Position numbers and translations under genes: made by a program
Shown: positions 14,386 through 23,924 of the stretch, piece after piece
Layout of the letters: every line of letters begins with the position of its first letter
How positions within the stretch are numbered: the first letter of the stretch is position 1
The notes under the pieces: model-generated
The model's database searches: none
What the model was told of the DNA's origin: nothing
Seen by the model: the letters and a program-made list of their open reading frames with translations, nothing else
Origin: Sphaeroforma sirkka
Lineage: Eukaryota; Opisthokonta; Ichthyosporea; Ichthyophonida
Reading direction: 5' to 3'
DNA: 25,676 nt
Assembly (NCBI GenBank): GCA_001586965.3
Contig: LUCW03000274.1
Coordinates: forward strand, 47,501 to 73,176

Positions 14386-16100
14386 CTACCTCTCAGGCTT
14401 GAGTTTCAGCATTCTGCGAGTCGCAAATTTCTCTCTAATGTTGAATATCTTGTCATTCCGTCGATAGTACACATTCGCCATTCCTGATCCAGTCAAGTAC
14501 GAAATATTCCGTATCACTCGACCGTATGGGGTTATTGCCTCTGTATTTGGAGACAAAGTAGTTGCTGCTCTGCTTCCATCGGCGCCACAATAAACCTTAT
14601 TTCAATGTCACGACACAAAGCATCAATTATTCTGCACACAGGATGTTAAAGTACTCTACACCAGTCTTGTAATGTTTCTTCTTCTCAAACGTTTTGTCTC
14701 CGAGCTTACCCTAAAAGTATCATATAATATAAATGTATTTTAATATCAGTTCACAAGCTAGCTAGCTTTATTCTAATCAATTGTGAAATTTTTTACATAG
14801 TAATACTTTGGTATATTCTTCGATCGGCTGCATTGATAACTTTTGACGGGCTTCACGCTTCTAGTTAGCTAGTTCGCGTTTGACTCTGTCGAATACCATG
14901 AAAAGTTTGACGATATCAAGACCATAGGAAAAGGTTTGTTCTAAGGATGTCCAAACATCCATTAGAAAAAGTTGAAAGAAGTTGAAAGTTCTTATCGAGA
15001 ACAATGTCCACAGCATGCATTCACATGGAGTGATGGGCGCTCATACTCGCGTCGATATCCATTACACCTACAATACTGGATATTTGGGTCGTCATTAAAA
15101 GAGGTGACGATAAAGGAATCAATCCGAAGACATCCATCTTGACTATAGCATTCTCACCTGTACGAAACAACCTACATATACAGATGTAGATGGCTAAGAT
15201 AAGTAATTCAAATATTCGGTCAAATCTAGTATGGAAAATGATTATAAGATAGACGCGTGTTGAAATTCAGTCACTAAATTAATATTTTTTTATGAGCGGT
15301 AAGCTAATTCCCTGTCCTGATACCGATTTGATCGTGGCCGGCAATCCCAAGACTCCAATAACTCTTGGCCAACCCCGAAAAGCACCAAGTCGAGAGATTC
15401 TAGTCTCCAAGGTACACTAGAGACCCTTATCAATACCAAAAGGCTTGAGCAAAAATTCTTAGTAGTATCCTATATTGACTATTGGCTTTGCTCCGGTCAA
15501 AGTATACGATTCAAGTAGTCTTATAATTGCTTGTATACCCTTTCTTTATCTTTTGTGCTATAGTACAAGGGTTCTAAGCTGATGTACTACTTTTTTAAAC
15601 TATTCGCGACTGACCCGTAGTGGTCTACAAATCTATGTCTAGGCCTATATGTTTATGAAGCAAGGGTCATGTGGTGATGACTCGTAAAATTTACGTGACC
15701 ACGGTTTTCGGCAACGTGTCCAGAAATTTTCTAAAATTGCCACACCTAAAACCTCTTAAAATATAAACACTCAGACCGAAAATCAGGAATATTCATTCTT
15801 GATTAAGAGTTGCCGACTCCTACACATCCATTAAGTTTTAAGATTCCTCTTCGCTCGGAGTCAGCATCAGTGGTAAAATTGCGGATCGCATTGATAGGTG
15901 ACCTGAAGCTATTCCAAGTGCTTGCAGGCACAGTCCACCTTTCCTTTGCCAAAGCTGGGTCTGAAGTTCTGCAATGCTCGGAATAAAGCTTTTGCAATAC
16001 ATTAAAGAGCTACTGGCAGTCTCTAAACCAATTCGCTCTTTCTAAGTCTTACCATACTTATCAAGGTCCTCGGCGACATTGGCAAATTATTCAAGAGTTG
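14386..16100 (-). pseudogene. Highly decayed Ty3/gypsy retrotransposon relic
   Basis: No intact frame remains, but minus-strand fragments appear in the order expected for Ty3/gypsy. Near 16020-15937 a stretch reads SLMYCKSFIPSIAELQTQL, like the RT thumb (YYRRFIPNFAEI). Near 15137 MDVFGLIPLSS is like the start of the integrase core. Near 14560-14386 a stretch ending FATRRMLKLKPER-stop is like the end of an integrase C-terminal domain. Matches are by eye, weak and interrupted by many stops; other regions of this stretch show nothing. Confidence 0.4.
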
Positions 16101-16439
16101 AAGAACTCTTTCAAAGAAACAAGTACGCGTACACTCTTATTGGGACCTGATGAGCTGCCTACAGCAAGCTTATGATAGTCTCGATGTACATGAGCATTGT
16201 AGTGTTCCCCATCATAAGGATTACGGCTGATATACATGCTTTTATCAATTTATGCAGTGCCCATCGTATCGGATAGATCATCACGACGTTTCGAAATTAC
16301 GTCTCTCATTTCCAGCGGTGCCGGGTTAATAGCTAGAGTCACCGCATTTGTCACGCGTTTTTGTTGTGAATTCGATAGTTGTTTCGAGGTATGCCGAGTA
16401 TTTATCTTTCATGATGTGTCATCTTCCTGGCAAAAAAAA

Positions 16440-16605
16440 AACTTGACAGTTGATATCTCTGAACCACTATGAGCTATACGATTATAAGCCAAGAAAACCT
16501 CGTACAACTCCCTGTCGGCAAGCAAAACATTGTCTTGCTAAGCAATTCTATAGAGTTGGGTTCGCGCGCTCGATGTGACCATTAGCTTCATGTCGCTCAA
16601 CAGTA
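16440..16605 (-). pseudogene. Integrase fragment of another LTR retrotransposon relic
   Basis: The minus strand from 16601 reads VERHEANGHIERANPTL then a stop, matching the region around the catalytic glutamate of Ty3-like integrases (HPxxNGxxERxNRTL). About 40 residues on, in another frame, AYNRIAHSG matches the following YNxxxHS motif. It lies upstream of the other relic, in the wrong order to be part of it, so it is probably a separate insertion. Confidence 0.45.
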
Positions 16606-16721
16606 TAGTGGATGTGTACTTCAATTCATATGCCTGCTTATTGCGTGATACCGATTTAATAAACCTCACGGTCTCTTTCACAACAGATGGTGAAGCCCTG
16701 GAAAAAATTGCGCATCAATAC

Positions 16722-16871
16722 ACAGGCTCGACAGTCCTTTTAAGATACAGGCGTACTTTCTTTTCCGAACAGGCTCAACAATTTTTTAAGATGTAGGCAT
16801 ACTTGCTTTTTCGAACAGGTTCGACAGTCCTTTTAAGATGCAGGCGTACTTGCTTTTCCGAACAGGCTCGA
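16722..16871. repeat. 47-bp minisatellite, three copies plus a partial
   Basis: Units start at 16722, 16769, 16815 and 16862 (partial), each opening ACAGGYTCRACA or ACAGGCTCGATA, with cores like TTTTAAGATRYAGGCRTACTT and ending TTCGA or TCCGA. Periods are 47, 46 and 47 bp. The array lies about 250 bp beyond the 3' end of the coding part of the non-LTR element. Confidence 0.9.
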
Positions 16872-17117
16872 TAGGGATAATATTATTTATTTCAAAAATG
16901 ATAAGTATGTATGTTACAATGTATGAACATATGATATGGCTCTCATAGTCGCTGTAGTGGTTCAGGAAAGATGGATGGGAAGAAGTGGTCAGTAAATTCC
17001 CGTTTGAAGCTTGGGCCAAGTGAGTCGACAACGGAAGGTATGCGCTGAGTCAATTCGAGCCGGTGTTGACAAAACACTGTTACTATCGAATGTTTCATAT
17101 ATTCGCTTGCTGACCTA

Positions 17118-18383
17118 CTAAGTAGGGTACCCACCTCTGTGGTACGGATCGGGTCTGCACTGTGTCGTGGGATGGGTTAGTGCAGAGTATGATTTACCGA
17201 GAAGGACCAGGTTATCCGTCATAATCCGGTCGAGGAGCGAGGATGGGGGTAAGCCAATGCCGCACCAGACCACGGATGAATTTGGTACGTGTTGGCTGGC
17301 CTGGATCGGAAGTATCATAGGCGGAACCAACAAGCGCGATGATTTGGTTTGAACCAAAAGTTGGAAGTGGTACTTCAACAGCGTGATTAGCCGGGGTATG
17401 GGGAACATCTGTTGATGTGTCAGGGACGGATTAGGGTACGGTGGTTCTTCAACATGCTGGAGAAAAGATCCAAGGTGTTCGTGGAGGGTCCAGATACCGT
17501 GGATGTCGTGGCACTCCTGTAATTGATGAAGGAGGTCAGGGCCAATGGGCGGCAGTACCGGGCCTACCAGGATGCGTCGAATCGGTTGTTGGATGCAGGT
17601 AAAGTGGCTGGTAGTGAACTTGTGGCTACCGGGGCGGTAGAGACAGACGTCGGTGCAGTAGTCGAGCAATGTGAACATGTACGTATTCGTTACAATCATA
17701 GCACAGAGCCGTATTGGTGTAGACTCGAAGCAGCGATTGAAGCTGTCGTGTCTGGCTGTGTCTCGGTTTGAGGTTGGCGGTTTACCCATAACCAGTTGGT
17801 AGTAGTATTGGCGCCGGGCCATTGCCGCGATCTCTTTGTTGGACCAACGTTTTGTTGAGTACTTCCTGATGTCATCACAGCGTTGGCGGAGGGCTACATG
17901 GTCGGGTGTACGCCCCCTGCGGTTTTGTGTACAGTTTTTAGGTGAGCATAGATACTGTACGGGAAGCGCAGTAATGGTTTGTTGTGGGGCCCAGACGGGT
18001 TGCGTCAGAGGGGTAAGTGGATTTGAGCTGGCCATTGAGTCGAGTTGTATTCCCAGGCAACCTCCGAGGTAGTCCGCGAATGGTCGCGCAGGGAGCAGGC
18101 CGCAAAAGTGAAGTAAGGTTGTTTGATGTTTGGGAAACCGAGGGTATTTAGTGCCCGTGATGATGGCTGCTGCTTGGATGAGTGCTGAGTTAAAGCACTC
18201 GAACAGGGGGTCCAACGCATCCTTCCATATAGGCGGAGCCCAGGCAATAATGTTCAGCCCATATGTAACCGTGGATAGGATGAATGTTTTGAACATCACC
18301 AGTCGGTTGCGGGGGTGTCGCCAGCTGAAGCCATGGAAGCCATAAGCGCGGAAAGAGGTGATACCCAGTGACAATGCTGCCAT
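17118..18383 (-). pseudogene. Non-LTR element: RT thumb and long C-terminal region
   Basis: A 421-codon frame. It opens with LGITSFRAYGFHGFSW and FKTFILSTVTYGLNIIAWAP, which match the part of LINE reverse transcriptases just after the thumb (YLG, then LLYGxExW). About 330 further residues follow, Cys/His-containing but with no zinc knuckle or RNase H motif that I can name. The frame overlaps the end of the RT piece because a frameshift near 18365-18400 moves the coding sequence from one frame to the other. Confidence 0.75.
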
Positions 18384-19428
18384 TTATACGGAGGGTTGGC
18401 GCCGCGTGTCGCAAGTCGGCAAATCGTACTCGGGGTTTAATGACACCCTGTTCGAGGCCAGATTTGCGTCCCCACGCATCAATGTCATCTAAGAAGGGCT
18501 GGAGCGAACCCGATCGAGGGGCTTGGATCCCCGTGTCATTGACAAATAAATAAGAGCGGAAGAGCCTGGGCCGAAATTGTGCTAGCGTGACAGCTAAGGA
18601 ATCCATGTAGATAATAAAGAGCTGGGGGCCGACGATTGAGCCTTGTAGGATGCCATTCGTTCTATGGAATAGAGACGACAGCGTGCCGCGGTATGTCACT
18701 CGGGTAGGGATCAAGTTTTTGGGCATTCCAGCATGACGCAGAAGTACCCATAGGCGTGGGAGTGCGACCTTGTCGTATGCCTTGGTTATGTCCAGACAGA
18801 CATCGTTCCACTCCTCATCTGACTGTGTCTCAGATTTCATGGCGGCAAGTGCTTGGGTATGACAGGAGTACCGTGATTTGAAGCCAGCTTGGGTAGCATG
18901 GGTAGCAGAGCCGGGGTAGCTCGAAATCAGATTAAGAACGCACTTTTCAAAGATGCGTCTGACTATTTGCGTAAGCGTGATGGGGCGGAAGTCGGCGGGG
19001 GAGGTGATATCTGTATCGGCTTTCTTTGGGTGCGCTGTCAGGAGGCTGCAGTTCAGGGCTGCAGGGAAGGTACCCGCCTTCAGTAGCTCAGTGAATGCTT
19101 CGGCAAGGAGTCTAATCAGTGGGCTATTGGCGTCGGGGCGTTCGGTAGAGCGCTCCACGGCGGCTTTCAGGAGGAGGATGTGGATCCCGTCGGGACCAGG
19201 TCCCTTATAGGGATAGCGTAGTATTGCCTCCATTACATCGTCGTGGCGTATGGTGGAAGTGACATCAGGAGAGGGTTCGGTATCCGGTGGAACCACGTAC
19301 GGGCTTGTAGAGTTGAATAGGGCCTCAAAGTAGCCAGCGAGGGTAGCGCCTGTGTCATCGGTACTCGGTATGCAGGGTTGGCGCGGAGACCGTCGTTGGT
19401 ACGCAATATCTTTTGAACATTTGAGCAT
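18190..19428 (-). pseudogene. Non-LTR element: reverse transcriptase domain with altered YxDD
   Basis: A 412-codon frame. RT blocks in order: KGPGPDGI (75-81), ADFRPITLTQIVRRIFEK (145-162), QAGFKSRYSCHTQALA (180-195), LDITKAYDKV (212-221, with the first catalytic Asp at 213), GILQGSIVGPQLFIIYMDSL (259-278) and YLFVNDTG (293-300). The last replaces the YADD box: the first Asp is Asn297, so the enzyme should be inactive. Homology to the following block stops near residue 350, where the frame breaks. The junction to the endonuclease piece (19428/19433) is another frameshift. Confidence 0.85.
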
Positions 19429-19432
19429 TGCT

Positions 19433-20119
19433 TTAGGCGGTCAGACGTGGGCGGAACGAGTGGTTTGGCAGCCGCTGAACCCAGGGTCGTTTTAAGTCAT
19501 AATAGAACCCTCCAAATATTTGTGGATTAGTGGCATAGCGCCAGATGCGGTCGAGAATCCGTAGCAGCCCTTCCGCTGGTCCATGTAAAGTGAGACACGA
19601 CCGTAGTAGTTTCTGATGCGCCCGGATTTCGCCTTGGAATAGTCGCGCGCGGGATTCGTTGCGTAGATGATACAGTCGATGGCGATATCGGTTATATCCA
19701 TGGGAGGGGAGGCGTTGGTCCGGAGGCGGTGGCATTGCTGGCATTTGTTGGAGCCGATGGATTTGATTCGTGGGAAATATCTGGAGATCGAGTCCAAAGG
19801 TGTGATCACCACAGTTACCGTAGTCTGTCAGCTTATAAGTTTGGAGGGAGGCGGGGGTGGTAGGTCGATGATACGCATGTTCTGTACCAGTTGAGCCGCC
19901 AGCATAGAGGTAGTCCAGGTGCCACGTATTACGCAGAGCAGTCTCAATCGTTTTCATACGTAGTCCGTGATTTGTAGATGCGTGGCCATACTTCCTGGCT
20001 TTGAAGTTGAAATCTCCCCACACGACATCTGGTTGGAATCCGCCAATCTCGGGGCGATTCATGTATCGCCTGACGTCTTCTCCAGTAAGTGGTTTGAGTG
20101 GAAAGTAGAACACGGCCAT
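19433..20119 (-). pseudogene. Non-LTR element: C-terminal half of the endonuclease, plus linker
   Basis: A 228-codon frame. DVVWGDFNFKARKYG (31-45) matches the GDFN box of exonuclease-endonuclease-phosphatase domains; WHLDYLYAGG (66-75) matches the D-Y-I/L block, and CGDHTFG (103-109) is the SDH box with Gly for Ser. The N-terminal boxes (including the catalytic Glu) should lie above 20119 but are not seen, so the domain is truncated or scrambled there. The linker (about 110-228) is basic. Confidence 0.7.
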
Positions 20120-20453
20120 ATAAACGCCAAAGCAAAGAACACCGCGTACGTTGAAGAGTGTACAAGTTGAAAATTCGATGGGTGGTATTTGGAAAAGATA
20201 CCAATACCACAGTGTGAAGGGTGTAATATATCATGCCGTGTAGTGTGATGTAGTTTATGATAGCGTGTGTTCGAGCGTATATGATTAAGAAATGTGGTGT
20301 TATGTCAGGTTTCAACCACACACATAACATCAACCTGACTTAAAATCGATACAACGTTTAAACACTTATCTGTATGTGCTGCGTTGTCCATGTTGAGTTC
20401 TTGTGGGTTGAAGAGCGTCATCGTCATTGGTCCTAACATTGTTCATCATCGGT
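20120..20453. other. Non-coding gap between the gag-like ORF and the LINE ORF
   Basis: No open frame with a recognisable domain. It contains two crossed inverted repeats at 20299-20339 (GTTAT/ATAAC and GTCAGGTT/AACCTGAC). The missing first half of the endonuclease would be expected here. Confidence 0.4.
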
Positions 20454-20858
20454 CTATACTACTGGGCTCTCTTCTTTAACGATGTCAGCCATTTCTATAT
20501 CATTGCCTGTTGTCGAAGAGTCTGTCGTGGAAGGCTGAGGCTGCGTATTGCTATACATCGTGTCGGACGATTGTGTCGGGGAGACCGTTGGTATATGAAG
20601 TCGTCCGGGTTCCGCACGCGCTAATTCTTTAGCGTTTGCCGGGATTCGCGGGGTAGATGAGAAGAGGGTTGCATCATGCTTTGCTTGGTAAGCCTTCTGG
20701 AGACGGTCCGCGGTAGACTGGATGATGTCTGCGTTAGTGGAGTTGACAAGTGGGCTCAGTAGTGCATCCATGTTGCGGGCAAGAATTTTTGGCGCCCATT
20801 CATGTGTGCAGCGGGCCTCCCGCTTGGTGCGGAGATAGTGGATCTGTTGATGCTTGGC
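20454..20858 (-). CDS. Gag/ORF1-like protein fragment upstream of the LINE ORF
   Basis: Open without interruption from after a stop at 20861 down to the stop at 20454 (134 codons). The first ATG is at 20771 (105 codons), but the sequence before it (WAPKILARN) also looks coding, so the true start is probably lost upstream. The first half is helical (NADIIQSTADRLQKAYQAKHD). The second half is Pro/Ser/Thr-rich (VSPTQSSDTMYSNTQPQPS) and ends acidic. There is no CCHC knuckle. Its orientation and place before the endonuclease-RT piece suggest the remains of ORF1 of the same element, or an unrelated host exon. No family recognised. Confidence 0.45.
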   Translation of the reverse strand, partial: AKHQQIHYLRTKREARCTHEWAPKILARNMDALLSPLVNSTNADIIQSTADRLQKAYQAKHDATLFSSTPRIPANAKELARAEPGRLHIPTVSPTQSSDTMYSNTQPQPSTTDSSTTGNDIEMADIVKEESPVV

Positions 20859-21243
20859 TCATATGGAGCGTGCGTGTGTACGTTACAGTACTATAGCCAA
20901 TCGCCGAGCTGTTGAAGAAAAGTGTAACATTCAAATGGGAGAAGAGACAAGCCGATGCGTGGGAATCGTTTCTCAAAGTTTTATAGAAGACACTGCCGCT
21001 AGTTTCCCGAAGAGAATCAGATATCATTGTTATTCCCACTGACACTAGCTGTATGGGATGCGGAGCTGTATTCTACGGGCAGCTCAATGATGTGATGATG
21101 CTGGTATCTTTTGCTTCGATTTGTATTCTATTACAGGGTTGGAGGCCTAAGCTATAATTTGGGCATCCGATCGATGAGAACGATTGCAGGATAGTCCTCC
21201 AGGCGTAGTGTACATTGAGACTGTGATTGTTGGGTTTGTAAAA
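20859..21243. other. No recognisable gene
   Basis: Short open frames exist on both strands (for example 20854-21042, +) but carry no motif. Probably flanking or decayed transposon sequence. Confidence 0.4.
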
Positions 21244-21345
21244 TGAAAGATTTGATTGGTGATGACACAAGAATTCGCCGTTGGTTCTCGATGTTACAGA
21301 ACTTCAATCTCACCATATCTTACTTCAAAGGTAAGATGGGGGGTG
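21244..21345 (+). pseudogene. Ty3/gypsy RNase H C-terminal fragment, plus strand
   Basis: The plus strand reads IGDDTRIRRWFSMLQNFN followed by LTISYFKGKM. This matches the end of Ty3/gypsy RNase H domains (RIxRWxxxLQxFxFxIxYxKGKxN). The fragment is isolated, in the opposite orientation to the long element starting at 22183, and differs from that element's equivalent (SRWHDIIAKFAFNITHIPG). It is therefore from another family. Confidence 0.6.
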
Positions 21346-22182
21346 GTACATACGGATATTGCCGTAATGATGACTCTGATGGTTGATAAATCGCAAGTGA
21401 TTATGCAGTTGCAACTTTCAGCGGAAGGTCACAAATGATGATGTATCGGAAAAGGAGGTATGTAAACTTCGATGGAAATTACTAGGTTTCAAACTATATT
21501 AAACTAAAATACAATTTAGTCAGTTAGGATTTAGCAGTGGTAGCTTGTGTAAGAATGATCGGGACTGCCTCTTGTTAAGAGCCTAAATATCCTCGATCAC
21601 ACAGGGCGTACCTCTAGCTGTTCTTTATTGAATAATTTTCACTAGAAGTACTAAGTGTTCATGACCACTTGTCTAATTTGTAAATAGACATAATAACGTA
21701 AGTCACGTCAATACATTAGCTGATATAAATAAAGTTCCATCTGAAGAAAAGTTAAAAAAAGAAAAAGACTTATTGGATTTTGGAGATTGGCGGGAGGACC
21801 AAAATCTATAAGTAGTAGTTCGGAGATTATAAAATTTAGTTTATAATATCCTACATCTACTAATGTCTCAAATAGGTCCAAGTAGATGAGTCATACCAAA
21901 TAATCAGGCTATTGGAGCCATCAAAGTGAATTTAGAACACTTTGGAAATATTGGAAAAAGAGCTTGTACTAAATTATGTAAAATACAAATAAAAACCAAT
22001 GTATTATCTCAATTGATCTTGATATTTTAGACTGACCGGAGGCCGTATTTCTACATAGCCCCCAGTAGCTTTTAGAACTACGAACGTACGTTAAGATACG
22101 ATCTAGTTGGTAAAGCGAAGACCAACGTAAAAACGGTTTCGGTCATGACTTATCGAGTAAGTATGTGCCTATATGTATGAGT
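21346..22182. other. AT-rich region, possible 3' LTR of the Ty3/gypsy element
   Basis: This is where the 3' LTR of the minus-strand element should lie. On the minus strand a purine-leaning stretch with GGGGG (22068-22056) precedes TGTAGAAATACGG starting at 22055, a plausible LTR 5' end. TATAAAC near 21840 and AATAAA near 21627 are in a workable order for U3 and R. The lower end and the target-site duplication could not be found, and the matching 5' LTR is outside the window. Confidence 0.25.
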
Positions 22183-22410
22183 TCAGGACTCATGTTGTAC
22201 TCTATGTCGTTTAGTATTTGGTCCAGTAACCATTTCCGATGTAGGCGCCTTACGTTTATTATTTGGTAAGGTACTAGCCAAAGGCTGTTCTTCATTAGTA
22301 AGTAAGTTTGAACAATTTTCTGCACTGTTGGTAAGCAGATCAGAAAGTTTAGTCACGTAGGAAGTAGGTGGCAAATAGGGAATTTCAGATCCGTCAGGGT
22401 TTGTAGTCAC
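22183..22410 (-). pseudogene. Ty3/gypsy element: C-terminal tail
   Basis: A 75-codon frame opening with a GTG (VTTNPDG) that overlaps the end of the integrase piece in another frame. Hydrophilic, with a basic stretch (NNKRKAP and NTKRHR) near its end that could be a nuclear-localisation signal. It is probably the natural end of pol displaced by a frameshift at about 22410. Confidence 0.5.
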
Positions 22411-23219
22411 CTGAGGAAACCTTTACGTTTATCTCGTGTGTTCTTATGTAAACGCTTATTCCATTTCTTATTAAAGATACGAAGAAAGTCGCGAGATTCA
22501 CGAAATGCATCGGAGATTAGCCAAGCTACTGTCCCATCCATGAAACGGGTCTTGTAGTAAGTGTAACCGTCTTCGGATGTTTTGTCAATTATATCTTTGA
22601 CTTGTGACTCCATAACTGGTACATCAGAATCAAATGAGCGAGCGAATGAGAGTTCGGAGGTAGGGATACGGTGAGTGCCTAGATTAGTTGCGCTAGTACC
22701 ATCAATGTTATTCACTTCGTAAGTATCACTCTTCTCATCATGGTAGGAAATAACAAAAGGTCCTATCGTCTTAGAAGAGAGTTCGGTAACGTTGGCGTTT
22801 CGATTTATAATGTTAACGTAATCGCCGACATTGAACTGAACAATGTTCTTAGTGTTATTCCATCGGTCATACGCTGTAAGTAGGACACGATTCTTGTGCT
22901 CGAGTAAACAGGGGTAAACAACGTTCTGCATATGCTTAATCTTTTTTTTGTAGCCACGGGGTAACGTGTTTCTCGGGCGCAGTTTTATCAAACGTTGCTT
23001 GTAATTCACTATAGCGGCCAAAGAAATAGTGAAACGGAGTGTTCCAGTTTGAGGATTCATGCAGTTATTCATTTGAGTCTGAACCCATTTCAAATGATAA
23101 GGCCACATATCCTCAACGTCGTCTAGTGCGGTACGCAAGAGTTTCTTAAGTTCTCTATGACGTGTCTCATTTGCACCCTGCGTTTGAGATTTGTAAGGAA
23201 CACCACGCCTATGGGTCAT
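22407..23219 (-). pseudogene. Ty3/gypsy element: integrase C-terminal half with GPF and chromodomain-like region
   Basis: A 270-codon frame. QTQGANETRHRELKKLLR (13-30) holds the catalytic glutamate (E18). NNCMNPQTGTLRFTISL (51-67) follows. VQFNVGDYVNIINR (127-140) and KTIGPFVISY (150-159) are the GPY/F module. Residues 206-253 (VKDIIDKTSEDGYTYYKTRF...W...DF) resemble a divergent chromodomain, the part that guides chromoviruses to chromatin marks. The first catalytic residues lie in the neighbouring pieces, separated by a frameshift and a TAG (23243-23241). Confidence 0.85.
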
Positions 23220-23245
23220 GCCTGATACGAGTATAAGTGCCTACA

Positions 23246-23506
23246 TTACGTCGGTACAAAACTCACTACCGTTATCAGAACATAGTACTCGGGGAAACCG
23301 AAGTCATTGAAGACGTGATAGCATAATTCTGCCACTGTTTGTGGACGTTTGTTCGGTATTGCATAAAGCAAGTTATAGCCCGAAGCCACACATAAGAAAT
23401 GACAGATATATACATCGCCAGTATGCTTGGATCGCGGGAGTTTAACCAAATCGACTATGACTCGGCGCATCGGTTGGTCTTCTGTCACACTTTTAGGGGT
23501 GCCCAA
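23246..23506 (-). pseudogene. Ty3/gypsy element: integrase core, first half
   Basis: An 86-codon frame. RRVIVDLVKLPRSKHTGDVY contains the first catalytic Asp (residue 19) and a readable beta-strand pattern (ICHFLCVASGYNLLYAIPNKR). A frameshift near 23285-23295 moves the second catalytic Asp (SDNGSEF, codon at 23276-23274) into another frame. Confidence 0.85.
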
Positions 23507-23721
23507 CCGTATCGCTTGATCTGGTTCTTTTCACAATCAGTACAGCGTCGGTATACTTCACGTATGGTTTCTTTCAGCGCCGGGTGATCAAGCCCTGCAC
23601 GAATAGCCATTTTATAAGTATGCTCATATGCTCGATGCGTTAAATTATGTATAATTTTAACTCTACTTTCGAGCTCCTCTAAGTCAGTCAGATTCTGCGT
23701 AACGCTGGCTGGATGAACCAT
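23485..23721 (-). pseudogene. Ty3/gypsy element: integrase HHCC zinc-binding domain
   Basis: A 78-codon frame with His25, His29, Cys60 and Cys63 (HNLTH, 30-residue gap, CTDC). This is the zinc-binding N-terminal domain of Ty3-like integrases. The end (KRYGWAPLKV) runs into the core in another frame. Confidence 0.85.
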
Positions 23722-23924
23722 AGTCCTGTTGGAATAGGCAACCTCAGTATCAGGAGGGTAGACTCCTGAGATACATAATTGACAACATTGGATTGTTGAA
23801 GTATCTTCTTCAGTTGTTTCGCAACTCCTGGCTGTTCTTTAAGCAGCGCTTTAAGTAGTTGAGTGCGAGCTTCAGGTTCTCTTAGAGTTTTGAGTCTTTG
23901 ATCCATGGCCTTAGCTAGTTCCAT
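23688..23924 (-). pseudogene. Ty3/gypsy element: helical linker between the Dam-like domain and integrase
   Basis: A 78-codon frame, strongly helical and charged at first (AKAMDQRLKTLREPEARTQL and LKKILQQ). The last part (after YVSQE) looks out of frame, so a frameshift lies near 23775. No family recognised. Confidence 0.45.

Larger units (their letters stand above)
17118..20119 (-). mobile_element. Non-LTR (LINE-type) retrotransposon, defective
   Basis: The minus strand carries, in order, an AP-endonuclease-like region, a reverse transcriptase and a long C-terminal region, in three different frames. This is the layout of ORF2 in endonuclease-type LINEs. The first part of the endonuclease is missing, and the RT active site is mutated. 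The 3' limit is unclear: no poly-A or simple-repeat tail is seen below 17118 before the minisatellite at 16871. The clade cannot be assigned by eye. The three coding pieces are listed separately. Confidence 0.87.

Noticed and set aside
17167..19894. Several 60-85-codon plus-strand frames
   Set aside because: All are antisense shadows of the LINE reverse transcriptase and endonuclease frames.
20299..20339. Crossed inverted repeats (GTTAT/ATAAC and GTCAGGTT/AACCTGAC) suggesting an RNA pseudoknot
   Set aside because: One connecting loop would have zero bases across an 8-bp stem on the minus strand (or a 0-nt first loop on the plus strand), so both stems cannot form together. More likely chance or alternative hairpins.
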